Source of the DNA: Candidatus Brevefilum sp.
Lineage (GTDB): Bacteria; Chloroflexota; Anaerolineae; Anaerolineales; Anaerolineaceae
Length of the DNA: 64,000 bases
Reading direction: 5' to 3'
Assembly: GCA_019428905.1 (NCBI GenBank)
Contig: JAHYJN010000003.1
Span: forward strand, 1 to 64,000
Shown: one piece after another, positions 30,942-40,473 of the stretch
Position numbering within the stretch: position 1 is the stretch's first letter
Layout of the letters: every line of letters starts with the position of its first letter
The notes under the pieces: generated by a model
The model's input: only the letters and a program-made list of their open reading frames with translations
The model's database searches: none
What the model was told of the DNA's origin: nothing
Program-made: the position numbers and the translations under genes

Positions 30942-32330
30942 CTATACGAATATCATCACTGGGTACTCAAGGTATTCCTTCACCCGCTGCAGGAACCGGG
31001 CGGCTGGGGCACCATCCACCAGCCGGTGGTCAAACACCAGGCTCAGGGTGATCATCTTGCGAACTTTAATCTCACCTTCATACGGCACAACCTTGTCAAA
31101 AATCCGGCCCACACCCAGGATTGCCAGCTCTGGCACGTTGATCACCGGCGTAAAGGCGTCCACGTCAAAGTTGCCCAGGTTGGTGATCGTAAATGTACTT
31201 CCTGTCAGGTTCTCCGGTGAAATTTGCCCGTTTTGGATTTCCTCAACCAGCTTCCGGAAACGCTGACCAAAAGTTTGTAAGTCCAACGTGTCTGCGCCCC
31301 TGATCACCGGCACCACCAACCCGCGCTCCGTATCCACAGCCATCCCCAGGTTGATCTCGGCCAATGTTTCTATGCTCTGACCATCCTTGCTTACCCGGGC
31401 GTTCATATAGGGAAACTCACTGAGCGCATGTGCCACAATTTTTGCCAGCAGGTCATTGTAACCAGGCGTGAATCCCCACTGTTCAGATTTATCCGCTTTA
31501 AGTTTTTCGCGCAACCTGACCAAATCCGTCGCATCCGCTTCTGCAACCAGGGTCACTCGGACGGTGCTCTGATCGCTGGCGGTCATGCGCTCAAAAATCC
31601 GTTTCCGGACGCCGCGCAATGGGGTTCGCTCCGCGACTTCGATCACAGGATATTTGATATCTGGAATAACAGCAGAAAAGCCAGACACGGGCTGTGAAAG
31701 CCTGTCACGGATCGCGCCTTCGACATCGGACCGGGTAACCGCCCCAGCTGGACCGGTGCCACTGACCTGCCCCAGGTCCAACCCAACTTCAGCTGCCAGG
31801 GCAGACGCAATTGGCGTAACCTTCGTTTTCTGCTGCAGATAATCAATCACATCCTGCTCAACCACCCTCACGCCCTCCCCGCCCGTAGGGTGAATACGAG
31901 ATAGATCAACCTGTTTGGCTCCAGCCATTTTTTTAGCACGGGGAGAGGCAAACACCTTCTCCCGCTCTTGGGCTTTGGGGCTTTCCGGCTTGCTTTCGTC
32001 CACAGCTGGTAGGTCAACTGCTGGTGCATCCCCTCCGCCTTCGGGGAGCGCCTCTACCTGTGGTGCCTGGTCGCTGGGTAAAAAACCCTCGTCTTTCTTG
32101 CCTATCGTTGCCACGACAGTCAACACGGGCAAGGTCTCACCCACCTGATAAGGCCCAAAGTGGACGTAACCTTTGGCATTGGCTTCAACATTGAAGACGG
32201 CCTTATCTGTTTCAACTTCCAACACCGAGTCGCCAAAATCGACCTTAGCGCCATCTTCGACCAACCAGCTGATCAAAACCACCTCTTCAACAGTCTGGCC
32301 CAATTGGGGGACAAATAGATCTACTGCCAT
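30942..32330 (-). CDS. E2 acyltransferase of a 2-oxoacid/acetoin dehydrogenase complex
   Basis: 462 residues from ATG 32330, preceded by AAAGGTGAT; the frame extends further upstream only inside E1. The lipoyl domain has Lys43 in VETDKAVF. A first subunit-binding domain is at SPRAKKMAGAKQVDLSRIHP, and a second, similar one at PIASALAAEVGLDLGQVSG. The catalytic domain carries the active-site block SLVFDHRLVDGAPAARFL. The enzyme transfers the acyl group from the lipoyl arm to CoA. The start overlaps the E1 stop by one base (TGATG). No E3 gene is nearby, so a lipoyl dehydrogenase from elsewhere is needed. Two binding domains in tandem are unusual. Confidence 0.9.
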   Translation of the reverse strand: MAVDLFVPQLGQTVEEVVLISWLVEDGAKVDFGDSVLEVETDKAVFNVEANAKGYVHFGPYQVGETLPVLTVVATIGKKDEGFLPSDQAPQVEALPEGGGDAPAVDLPAVDESKPESPKAQEREKVFASPRAKKMAGAKQVDLSRIHPTGGEGVRVVEQDVIDYLQQKTKVTPIASALAAEVGLDLGQVSGTGPAGAVTRSDVEGAIRDRLSQPVSGFSAVIPDIKYPVIEVAERTPLRGVRKRIFERMTASDQSTVRVTLVAEADATDLVRLREKLKADKSEQWGFTPGYNDLLAKIVAHALSEFPYMNARVSKDGQSIETLAEINLGMAVDTERGLVVPVIRGADTLDLQTFGQRFRKLVEEIQNGQISPENLTGSTFTITNLGNFDVDAFTPVINVPELAILGVGRIFDKVVPYEGEIKVRKMITLSLVFDHRLVDGAPAARFLQRVKEYLEYPVMIFV

Positions 32331-34420
32331 CAGCTCATCACCTTTCTGCAAGCTGCCATAATGCGCGCCACATTCGGGATCGCGATGTCCTCTAAAACCT
32401 CTGCCCGCGGGACTGGCACATTGGCAGCCGCCACCCGCACCATCGGGGCATCCAGCCAATCAAAAGCCTGTTCGTTTACCCGGGCCATCACCTCGTTGAT
32501 GAAACTGGTGTTTTCGTAGGCTTCAGTCACACCCACAAAACGACCGGTTTTTTTAATTGATTCAATAATGGTTTCCATGTCCAAGGGGTTAAGCGTACGC
32601 AGATCGATCACCTCCACATCGATGCCTTCTTTGGCCAGCAGCTCGGCTGCCTCCAGAGAGCGTAATACCATCCGGGAGTAGGTCACGATCGTCAGGTCTT
32701 TGCCGGGTCGCTTAATATCAGCCACACCAAAGGGGATGATGTAATCTTCCTCTGGGACGGGTCCTTTTTCCTTGTATAACATCTTATGTTCAATGAACAT
32801 CACCGGGTTATCGTCACGGATGGCTGTTTTCAGCAAACCTTTGGCATCATATGGCGTTGAGGGCATCACCACATAGATCCCTGGGAAATGCGTCCATAAA
32901 CTCTCAAGACTTTGGGAGTGGTGCGCGGCAATGGCACGCCCTGCACCACCTTCGGTGCGGATCACCATGGGGACGGAGGTTTTCCCGCCAAACATATATC
33001 GGTTCTTGGCGCCCTGGTTGGCGATCTGGTCCATCGCCAGGGGGGTGAAATCAACATACATGATCTCCGCAATAGGCCGCATCCCTGCCATAGCCGCCCC
33101 AACAGCCGCACCACCGATCGTCGCTTCAGAAATGGGGGTGTCAATCACACGTTCCTCACCAAATTCCTCAAATAAACCGCGGGTTGCACCGTAAGCGCCG
33201 CCATACAATCCCACATCCTCACCCATCACAAACACGGTTTCATCACGCAGCATTTCTTCACGCATTGCTTCTACCAAGGCCTGGGCATAGCTGATCTCAC
33301 GGATGCTCGCATCCGTCCGAATCTTTTCCCTTAATTTTTGCTCTGCTTCTACATCTGCAGGTGTTGTTTTTAATGGCGCAAACACATCTGTTTCGATTTG
33401 ATTTGGGTCGGGCGACGGGGAATCTTCACTGAATTGCATCGCCTGGTCGAGTTTTTCTTCAACAACCTCCTCCATGTGTTCAAACTCCGCATCTTCTAAA
33501 AAGCCAATCGCTGCCATATCCCGGTTGAGCTGTTTGATCGGGTCTTTATCGCGGAATTCTTTTTCCTCCTCACGAGTGCGGTAAGCACGTGGGTCTGAAT
33601 GTGAGTGGCCGTAGTAGCGATAAGTCAAGCATTCTACGATCGTGGGTCCTTTTCCCGAGCGGGCGCGCGCCACAGCTTCTGCCACGGCCTTGCGCACCAT
33701 CAATACATTCATCCCATCCACCGTCTCACCGGGGATGCCATACGCCTTTGCCCTTTCAGAGATGCGCGGAAGTTTACTGGCGTTATCCCAGGGTACTGAC
33801 ATCGCATACAGGTTATTTTCAACGACAAAAACCACCGGCAGATCCCATAAAGATGCCATATTGAGGGATTCATGGAAATTCCCAGTATTTGAAGCGCCAT
33901 CGCCAAAGAAACACAGCACCACAGAATCAGTCTTCTTTAATTTCTGCGCCAAGCCTGCCCCAACGGCAACAGGAATATTACCGCCAACGATACCGGTAGC
34001 ACCCAGATTGCCATGGGCTACATCGGCAATGTGCATCGAACCGCCTTTGCCTTTGCAATACCCGCCGGATTTGCCTAGAACCTCGGCCATCATCTTATTG
34101 TAATGTTCTTGTTTCTCTTCCGGGGTTTGTGCTGCTGAGTCGCCATGGGCGTGGGCGTGACCATGGCCGCGATGCGTGCTGGTGATAAAATCATGATCCT
34201 CAAGGGCACCAATTGCACCCACAGCGACTGCCTCTTGGCCAGCATACAGGTGGGAAGCGCCCTTCAACACTGCTTTTCCCAGTAAGTTGGCGATGTTATT
34301 CTCTAACGCGCGGATTTCCATCATCTGCCGCAGATAAGTCATCAATTGTTCTTTGGTCAGTGATTGCTCTTCGATGAGAGCCGTCACTTGTTCGATTGTT
34401 GTGATTTTTTCATCGGTCAT
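32330..34420 (-). CDS. Fused E1 alpha-beta of a thiamine-diphosphate-dependent dehydrogenase complex
   Basis: 696 residues from ATG 34420, seven bases after GGAG; an ATG two codons earlier is too close to that site. Residues 1-330 are E1 alpha: GHGHAHAHGDS and VVLCFFGDGASNTGNFHES, with the thiamine-binding GDG...N motif. Residues ~375-696 are E1 beta: QALVEAMREEMLRDETVFVMGEDVG and the TEGGAGRAIAAHHSQSLE loop. The alpha-beta fusion resembles acetoin and branched-chain types. The enzyme decarboxylates a 2-oxo acid or cleaves a diketone and loads the acyl group on E2. The first step in the operon being a sugar isomerase suggests a carbohydrate-derived substrate, by inference. Confidence 0.9.
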   Translation of the reverse strand: MTDEKITTIEQVTALIEEQSLTKEQLMTYLRQMMEIRALENNIANLLGKAVLKGASHLYAGQEAVAVGAIGALEDHDFITSTHRGHGHAHAHGDSAAQTPEEKQEHYNKMMAEVLGKSGGYCKGKGGSMHIADVAHGNLGATGIVGGNIPVAVGAGLAQKLKKTDSVVLCFFGDGASNTGNFHESLNMASLWDLPVVFVVENNLYAMSVPWDNASKLPRISERAKAYGIPGETVDGMNVLMVRKAVAEAVARARSGKGPTIVECLTYRYYGHSHSDPRAYRTREEEKEFRDKDPIKQLNRDMAAIGFLEDAEFEHMEEVVEEKLDQAMQFSEDSPSPDPNQIETDVFAPLKTTPADVEAEQKLREKIRTDASIREISYAQALVEAMREEMLRDETVFVMGEDVGLYGGAYGATRGLFEEFGEERVIDTPISEATIGGAAVGAAMAGMRPIAEIMYVDFTPLAMDQIANQGAKNRYMFGGKTSVPMVIRTEGGAGRAIAAHHSQSLESLWTHFPGIYVVMPSTPYDAKGLLKTAIRDDNPVMFIEHKMLYKEKGPVPEEDYIIPFGVADIKRPGKDLTIVTYSRMVLRSLEAAELLAKEGIDVEVIDLRTLNPLDMETIIESIKKTGRFVGVTEAYENTSFINEVMARVNEQAFDWLDAPMVRVAAANVPVPRAEVLEDIAIPNVARIMAACRKVMS

Positions 34421-34451
34421 ATTCATTCTCCAATATTGTATACGTTAATAA

Positions 34452-35249
34452 TTATCGCATTTCCTGCCCGCCAGTGACGTTGATCGCCTGGCCGGTCATA
34501 TAACTTGATTGTTCAGATGCTAAAAATACCAGCAAATTACACACATCATCGTAAGTGCATCCCCGCTTTAAAGGCACCTGGTCAACATAATACTGGCGCA
34601 CTTCCGCTTCTGTCATCCCCCGTGTGCGGGCATATTGTTTAAACAGGGAATCTACCCACAGCGGTGAATCAAGCATATTCCCGGGGCAGATTGCATTCAC
34701 ACGCACCCCATATTCAGCCAATTCCAATGCGAGGGATTGCGTTAATCCAATCCCGCCAAATTTCGATGCGGCGTAAGCTGAGTTTTTATAGCTGCCCTTC
34801 TTACCAGATTTCGAGTTGATCTGGATGATTACACCGGATCGCTGGGTTTTCATCACCCGGGCGGCATGCTTGGCGACGAGGAAATAACCAAATAAGTTCA
34901 CTTCCATCACTTTCTTCCAATGCTCAGCCGGGAATTCATCCACCGGTTGGGCAATCAGGATGCCTGCATTGCTGACTAAAATATCCAACCCGCCAAACTT
35001 TGAGACGGTTTCATCTACCAGCGCTTGCACCTGGTCTTCCTGGGTCACATCAGTAACCATTCCCAGTGTCTCCCTACCAAATTCGGCCTGGATTTTAGCT
35101 TCCGTGTCATGGATGCCAGCCTGATTGATGTCAGCAATCACAACATTGCAGCCTTCCTGTGCCAGGCGTATGCTGATTGCTTCACCCAGACCTTGGGCGC
35201 CGCCTGTGACGATCGCAATTTTTCCGTTTAGGTTTTTCACATTATCCAT
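34452..35249 (-). CDS. Short-chain dehydrogenase, sorbitol-6-phosphate dehydrogenase-like
   Basis: 265 residues. The start chosen is ATG 35249, because AAGGA is well spaced for it; the earlier ATG at 35258 is immediately next to the site. Cofactor motif TGGAQGLGEAISIRLA, VSNAGILIAQP (NAG), the catalytic Ser in IQINSKSG and YAASKFGG with the Tyr-Lys pair. ICPGNMLDSPLW and the GQEMR end resemble sorbitol-6-phosphate 2-dehydrogenase (SrlD). It overlaps the zinc dehydrogenase gene by 8 bases. In this operon it likely oxidises a ketose or polyol intermediate derived from L-fuculose or a related sugar. Confidence 0.8.
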   Translation of the reverse strand: MDNVKNLNGKIAIVTGGAQGLGEAISIRLAQEGCNVVIADINQAGIHDTEAKIQAEFGRETLGMVTDVTQEDQVQALVDETVSKFGGLDILVSNAGILIAQPVDEFPAEHWKKVMEVNLFGYFLVAKHAARVMKTQRSGVIIQINSKSGKKGSYKNSAYAASKFGGIGLTQSLALELAEYGVRVNAICPGNMLDSPLWVDSLFKQYARTRGMTEAEVRQYYVDQVPLKRGCTYDDVCNLLVFLASEQSSYMTGQAINVTGGQEMR

Positions 35250-36978
35250 CGATCTCATCCTTCAGCATCGCCTCTAAAAAGGCATTTTCCGCTTCTTTCG
35301 TCCAAGAGCGGCCGTCTTTGAGTTTCTCCGCCACTTCCGGTAAAACCGTTGCCAGGTCGCTCACACTCGTTAGAGGCAAGTCCTTGATATTTGGAAAGAT
35401 CACCACTTTACCTGGGTAGGTCGCATCGATTAATGCCTGTAAGCCATCTTTCGCTGCCTCCAACGATCCTACAGCCGCCACTGAGCGGTTGGTCGATAAT
35501 TCACCATCTTCTACCTTGTTCAGCATGGTCAGCATATCCTCAATTTGTGAGGCAGAATGCCCGATCACACGTGCATTTCTGAAAACCATATCATTCAAAT
35601 CTAGTTTTGCGGTTGTACCGCGGGCAACCCCCGCAAATACGTTCATCACCCCATCCTCGGCCAACCACGGGGCAGAATCCGCAATTACGGCTGGTATTGG
35701 AACCAAAATGATGATGTCATCAAAACCTGTACCCTCAAACTGGCCCATTGTTTGTTCATAGGCTATTTTTTCCATTGGGTTAGTGCAGATCCACTCAATC
35801 CCTTTTGCCCTGGCCTCCTCGCCAAAGGTTTCATCCAAATCTTGCAAACGGGCATCGCTGGCATCTGAACACACGATCAGCCTGGGGTGGTCCTTCGACT
35901 CGATCGCATGTTGAACGTGCATGCGCCCCATCGGACCCCCAGCCCCTACAAACAAAGCCTGACCACCTTTGCGCAGTTTTGATCGCTGCGGCGCTTTGCG
36001 GTATATGGCACTGAGATCACGATTATTACCACCCAGGAATAACCAGCGGTTGTAATGCACCCGCCCAATATCAAGGTTGGCTTTCTCCGTAAAAGGTTGG
36101 TCAGCATAAAAAGTCAACACACCATGGTATGCTAGGTAAGGGCTGATTTTTTCAATCAACGGGATGGTTGGCGAAAGGAGGATGATATCATCCACCTGGT
36201 CTGCCTTGGCTGCTTCATCCTCGACTATCTCGAAATCTTCCACTTCCACCACCTGAACGCCAAGCGCTTCAGCCCTTTTGCGCAGCCATTCTCCTAAGGG
36301 GCCGTTCATCTCCGTCAGCTTGACGACGGCCGGGTGTGAATCCTGGTCAAAACCTTCAGACAGCGAGAATTGCCCCGTCTCAGGTCCAACGAACCAGGCT
36401 GTCCCCCCATCTTTCAACCCCTGGCGATATTGCAGGTAATACGCAGCAATCACACACGCCCAAGGCTCAACCAGAGCTGATTCGGCATAGCCTGTTTCAG
36501 GGTGGATCGGGATCAGGTAATTGCCATGATCACCATTCAAAATGCGCTGGTCAATCACGTTATACTGCGAAAGACCGCCCTGGATCTCATAACCGTAAGC
36601 GTAACCCACACCGTCCACAAAGATATCAGCCTGGATAATAAAGCGATCGCCCGGTTTGTATTGATCTTTCAGGTTTTCCCCAACGCCAACCACGGTCATC
36701 ACCACTTCATGCCCCAACACAACCGGGTCTTCCCCCATATTGCGGTAAATGCGGGGATGGTCTTCACCCTGACGGATGACTTTGATGTCTGAAAAACATA
36801 GGCCGCAGGCGTCATGGCGGATGAGCAATTCATCCGGACCAAAATCAGGCATAGGGACCTCAATCGGTTGATCGTTTTTCCCTAAGTTTTCAAACCCTGC
36901 ACCATATAAGGGCCACACTCGGTTGATCGAACTTGTGGGCATTTTCCCCTGCCGGTAATTATCCAGTTTTGTTGTCAT
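35242..36978 (-). CDS. Large zinc-type dehydrogenase with two Rossmann-like domains
   Basis: 578 residues, far above the usual 340-400. The GroES-like N-terminal part has CGLCFSDIKV, VVLGHEVVMTVVGVG and ALVEPWAC, as in medium-chain dehydrogenases. A first nucleotide-fold region follows (about 200-320), with no GxGxxG left intact (FVGPETGQFS). A second one then has the full fingerprint FVGAGGPMGRMHVQHA (about 345-360) and FDDIIILVPIPAVI. The N-terminal part loosely resembles sorbose-1-phosphate reductase (SorE)-type proteins. AAGGAATAAATA precedes ATG 36978. It lies 3 bases from the PHP gene. Substrate unknown, probably a sugar or sugar phosphate in this operon. Confidence 0.75.
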   Translation of the reverse strand: MTTKLDNYRQGKMPTSSINRVWPLYGAGFENLGKNDQPIEVPMPDFGPDELLIRHDACGLCFSDIKVIRQGEDHPRIYRNMGEDPVVLGHEVVMTVVGVGENLKDQYKPGDRFIIQADIFVDGVGYAYGYEIQGGLSQYNVIDQRILNGDHGNYLIPIHPETGYAESALVEPWACVIAAYYLQYRQGLKDGGTAWFVGPETGQFSLSEGFDQDSHPAVVKLTEMNGPLGEWLRKRAEALGVQVVEVEDFEIVEDEAAKADQVDDIILLSPTIPLIEKISPYLAYHGVLTFYADQPFTEKANLDIGRVHYNRWLFLGGNNRDLSAIYRKAPQRSKLRKGGQALFVGAGGPMGRMHVQHAIESKDHPRLIVCSDASDARLQDLDETFGEEARAKGIEWICTNPMEKIAYEQTMGQFEGTGFDDIIILVPIPAVIADSAPWLAEDGVMNVFAGVARGTTAKLDLNDMVFRNARVIGHSASQIEDMLTMLNKVEDGELSTNRSVAAVGSLEAAKDGLQALIDATYPGKVVIFPNIKDLPLTSVSDLATVLPEVAEKLKDGRSWTKEAENAFLEAMLKDEIDG

Positions 36979-36981
36979 TAT

Positions 36982-38415
36982 TTATTCCTTAATTTTCTTG
37001 TGTAATTCTTGTAAAACCTGGTGAGGAGTTTTATCGGTTTTACTCTCTAATTGTTCAAAATCTACAGCTGGTGGGATCAATCGGCCAACTGCCTCATAAA
37101 AATCATTTTTTGCTTTTCGACCGGCCAAATAATTATGAGACCACTGGCTCTGATATCCCATACCCCACAGCATTTCCATGCGCGTGTGCCCATACAGGAA
37201 ATACGCGCCTTTGATAAACTGTTCTTTGACCGGATTAAGTTCGGGAGCATCAAAATCATCCACCCGCTTTTGGCCAAAGCTGTTCATTTCGGTGCCCACG
37301 ATAATCGGCAGGTCGAGTGAATCAGCCAAATCAACGATATGATACAGTTTTTCAAGTTTGACGGCCTTGATTTTTTCATCGGGGATATTCCAGTTGCGGT
37401 CTGGGATGATGTTAATTGCTGCAACCCCTTTATCCATCAACAGGCTCAATAAACGCTCAATTTCTGCTTCACCAGCCGAGGTGCCATCCAGCCAAGCTGA
37501 ACACGGGATCGCATTCTCAGCTAAAATGATCTCGTGAAAAACCTCAACACTTGGAAACGATTCGCCCTCAGGCTGCACATAAGCCACACCGCCACGCTTC
37601 ATCAATTTTTGGCGTAGATAATTTTGAAAAAGATTTGGATCTTCAACGATTCTCTCGATCAAATCACGTGATTCCCCAAATTTCTCTGCCCAGAAGCGGA
37701 TGGGCTCTTCGATAACATCAAAGGATTGCTCAGCGATTTTCTGAACCATGTGCCGTTCTGTGGCATAGCCAGAAGGCGTCAGTGGTAGTACATCAGCTTC
37801 ATAATCCAGTGAGAGGGGGGTGAGAAATCGATTGACTCGCGCCATAATTTGCAGGTTCCGTTGAACCGCTTGATTCCGGATTTCAACGAAGGCCCCTCTT
37901 GCAGAGTCAACAACCGACGATCGCACAAAACCCACCCCCATGTGATAGGCAATCCCCGGTTCACCGGGTGAATTGATCTCAGCGTGTCTAAACTCTGGAA
38001 TGTAGACCCGCGTTTCGATCCCCGCTGTCCCGCGTACACCAGTGATCTCGCAGGCGGCAAGAAACTCATCGACGCCATCTAAAATGTCAAAATCGACAAT
38101 TCCCATAAATTTGATGCCGTGTTTCCTGCCCAGCCAGGCCAAATGCGAAGGCGAATAACCATATCCGTTATACGAAAAGAAGGAATGGCAATGCAGGTTG
38201 AGGATGTCAGCTGCTTCAGGCAGGTCCACAGATCCGGCATCGATCATTGACATTAATGCCAGCAGGCTTTCTCGTCTCACTGCCGGATCGAAACTGTCCA
38301 AGCCCTGTTCAAAGCGCTCAATTTCATGATGATCAGACGCAGGTGGCTTCATGGTTGTTCTCACTATTTTCTTTCTTGTTTTTGGCTGTTGGCTTCCATT
38401 TTTCAGGTTAATCAT
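36982..38415 (-). CDS. PHP-domain metal-dependent hydrolase-like protein
   Basis: 477 residues. The PHP signature is ILNLHCHSFFSYNGYG (HxH at about residues 89-91), followed by FMGIVDFDILDGVDEFL and GIETRVYIPEF, which supply metal ligands, and IVGTEMNSFGQKRVDDF, the last cluster of ligands. PHP proteins hydrolyse phosphate esters (histidinol phosphate, nucleotide 3'-phosphates) or act in DNA polymerase proofreading. Here the position between fucI and a dehydrogenase suggests a sugar-phosphate phosphatase or cyclic-ester hydrolase. An inner ATG at 38352 is an alternative start; neither has an ideal ribosome binding site. Confidence 0.7.
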   Translation of the reverse strand: MINLKNGSQQPKTRKKIVRTTMKPPASDHHEIERFEQGLDSFDPAVRRESLLALMSMIDAGSVDLPEAADILNLHCHSFFSYNGYGYSPSHLAWLGRKHGIKFMGIVDFDILDGVDEFLAACEITGVRGTAGIETRVYIPEFRHAEINSPGEPGIAYHMGVGFVRSSVVDSARGAFVEIRNQAVQRNLQIMARVNRFLTPLSLDYEADVLPLTPSGYATERHMVQKIAEQSFDVIEEPIRFWAEKFGESRDLIERIVEDPNLFQNYLRQKLMKRGGVAYVQPEGESFPSVEVFHEIILAENAIPCSAWLDGTSAGEAEIERLLSLLMDKGVAAINIIPDRNWNIPDEKIKAVKLEKLYHIVDLADSLDLPIIVGTEMNSFGQKRVDDFDAPELNPVKEQFIKGAYFLYGHTRMEMLWGMGYQSQWSHNYLAGRKAKNDFYEAVGRLIPPAVDFEQLESKTDKTPHQVLQELHKKIKE

Positions 38416-38512
38416 ACCTTGCTTGTAAATCAGGCACCCGATATCCGTTCAGCTAAGCCAATAATGTGATAAATTGAACAATCCATCCCAAACGGGATGG
38501 TTTGCTTCACTC

Positions 38513-40318
38513 CTAATAACGACCGTAAAGTGGTCCAAAATTATGACACGCGCGGAAGTCAGCGCCTTGTGCGTCTTTGGTTCCAAAGGCAGTCCAAGCA
38601 CTTGGTCGGAACAATTGCTCTTGCTCAACATTGTGCATGCACACAGGAATCCGGAGGATTGACGCCAGCGTGATCAGGTCAGCCCCGATGTGTCCAAAGC
38701 TGATAGAGCCATGGTTGGCGCCCCAGTTGGCCATCACCGAGTAAACATCTTTGAAAGCCGGGTCGTCAGAAAGGCGCGGCACGAACCAGTGCGTTGGCCA
38801 GGTGGGGTCTGTGCGCTCATTGAGGGTCTTGTGTACCTCTTCGGGGATGTCCACCGTCCAACCTTCAGCAATTTGCAGCACTGGCCCTAACCCTTTAACA
38901 ATATTCAAGCGGCTCATCGTCATCGGCATACCGCCTTTGGTCAGGAACCCAGATGAATAACCGCCGCCGCGGAAGTAACCGGTGTTGGCTGGATACCAGG
39001 AAACTTCCTCGAGACACGCATTAGCTTCGTCTTCTGTGATCTCCCAGTAGGGCTTCATTACCGGCTTACCATCTCGCGCTTGCTGTCCGGTCGCATCGAC
39101 AGTGGCAGCGCCTGAATTGATCAGGTGGATCATGCCGTTTGCCGCTCGACCTTGTAATTCATAACCGGTCACACGTTTGACGGCCTCAGGGCTCCAATAA
39201 GTGCGCACATCTGCAAAGATCTGGGCCGTGTTGGTCAGCAGGTAACCAAATAACATCCCAGCGCCATTCATAGCATCGTTTTCCGTTGCCACAATAAACG
39301 GTGCGCGGATGCCATTCCAATCAAAGGAGGAATTTAAGATCGCTTCCATAAAATCACCGTTGGGTGAGTGATCGGTCCATTGGCGTTGACCTTGGAAACC
39401 GCTGGCGATGGCGTTATGTCCCATCGCTTCTTCACCAAAGCCTGCCTTTTCGAGTTGTGGATTGCCGACCATCAGGTCACGGGCAATCATTGTCATTTTG
39501 ACGACGGTCTCCCAATCCTTATCTTTCTGCTCACGGGAGCGCTGCATATCTTCGGTATTGTGATCCCGACCTTCTTTGCAGTGGGCTTTGGTCCAGGCTA
39601 AGGCCAATTCGTATTCTTCTTTGTCGTAAATTTCCTCTTCCAGGCGCCTGGTAAATTCGCTCATATCAACGGATTCCACCCGCATGCCCAGGTAGGTCTC
39701 AAAGAACGATTGGTCAACGATCGATCCGGCAATCCCCATGGATGTACCCCCCATCGCCAGGTACGATTTTCCGCGCATAATCGCTGTTGCCAAACCAGCA
39801 CGGGCAAACCGTAACAACTTCTCCTGGACATCTTCAGGGATGCTCTCATCATCGTTATCCTGCACGTCATGACCATAAATCGAAAAAGCCGGCAGACCCT
39901 TCTGAGTGTGGGCAGCCAACACTGCAGCCAAATAGACTGCCCCAGGTCTTTCTGTACCATTAAAGCCCCACACTGCTTTGGGTGTTAAGGGATCCATATC
40001 CATGGTTTCTGAACCATAGCACCAACAAGGGGTAACCGTGATGGAAACACCGACGCCTTCGCGTGCAAACTTTTCTGCACACTTGGCCGATTCTGCCACC
40101 CCTCCTATGGTGGTGTCAGCTATCACACATTCCACCGGCGTGCCATCAGGATAGCGCAGGTTTTCAGTCAACAGTTGTGCTACCCTTTTAGCCATCCCCA
40201 TGGTTTGGTCTTCGAGGCTTTCTCGCACGCCATTCATTCGTCCATCGATCGTCGGTCGGATGCCGATCTTCGGCATCGCACCGATCCATCGATCTCCAAA
40301 TCCACCATTGTCTGACAT
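38513..40318 (-). CDS. fucI: L-fucose isomerase
   Basis: 601 residues, close to the 591 of E. coli FucI and readable along it block by block: [20 protein letters not shown] at the N-terminus, [119 protein letters not shown]-like and [13 protein letters not shown]. The catalytic Glu/Asp of the family lie in the ATENDAMNG region. It converts L-fucose to L-fuculose and, in some relatives, D-arabinose to D-ribulose. AAAGGAGGT precedes ATG 40318. It is probably co-transcribed from the regulator gene 155 bases upstream. Confidence 0.95.
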   Translation of the reverse strand: MSDNGGFGDRWIGAMPKIGIRPTIDGRMNGVRESLEDQTMGMAKRVAQLLTENLRYPDGTPVECVIADTTIGGVAESAKCAEKFAREGVGVSITVTPCWCYGSETMDMDPLTPKAVWGFNGTERPGAVYLAAVLAAHTQKGLPAFSIYGHDVQDNDDESIPEDVQEKLLRFARAGLATAIMRGKSYLAMGGTSMGIAGSIVDQSFFETYLGMRVESVDMSEFTRRLEEEIYDKEEYELALAWTKAHCKEGRDHNTEDMQRSREQKDKDWETVVKMTMIARDLMVGNPQLEKAGFGEEAMGHNAIASGFQGQRQWTDHSPNGDFMEAILNSSFDWNGIRAPFIVATENDAMNGAGMLFGYLLTNTAQIFADVRTYWSPEAVKRVTGYELQGRAANGMIHLINSGAATVDATGQQARDGKPVMKPYWEITEDEANACLEEVSWYPANTGYFRGGGYSSGFLTKGGMPMTMSRLNIVKGLGPVLQIAEGWTVDIPEEVHKTLNERTDPTWPTHWFVPRLSDDPAFKDVYSVMANWGANHGSISFGHIGADLITLASILRIPVCMHNVEQEQLFRPSAWTAFGTKDAQGADFRACHNFGPLYGRY

Positions 40319-40436
40319 TGTTAACCTCCTTTGGTTTTATCTCATTTTATTTTTCGATATTTTGCTACGAAACATTCGATTATTCGATCGATAAAGCCTG
40401 CAGATGATTCAATTTCTGACCTAAAATTATCTATTT

Positions 40437-40448
40437 TGATCATGATCA
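40437..40448. promoter_or_regulatory. 12-bp palindrome TGATCATGATCA upstream of fucI
   Basis: A perfect palindrome in the 155-base gap between the regulator and fucI. It may be a protein-binding site. It does not match the LacI-type operators at 41517 and 41717, and no convincing promoter was seen near it. Confidence 0.35.
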
Positions 40449-40473
40449 TCACCAACGCAATCTTATATAAACA

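Noticed and set aside
32331-32459. N-terminal extension of the E2 protein
   Set aside because: It is antiparallel-free but reads through the E1 gene end; the lipoyl domain begins at ATG 32330 with a good ribosome binding site.
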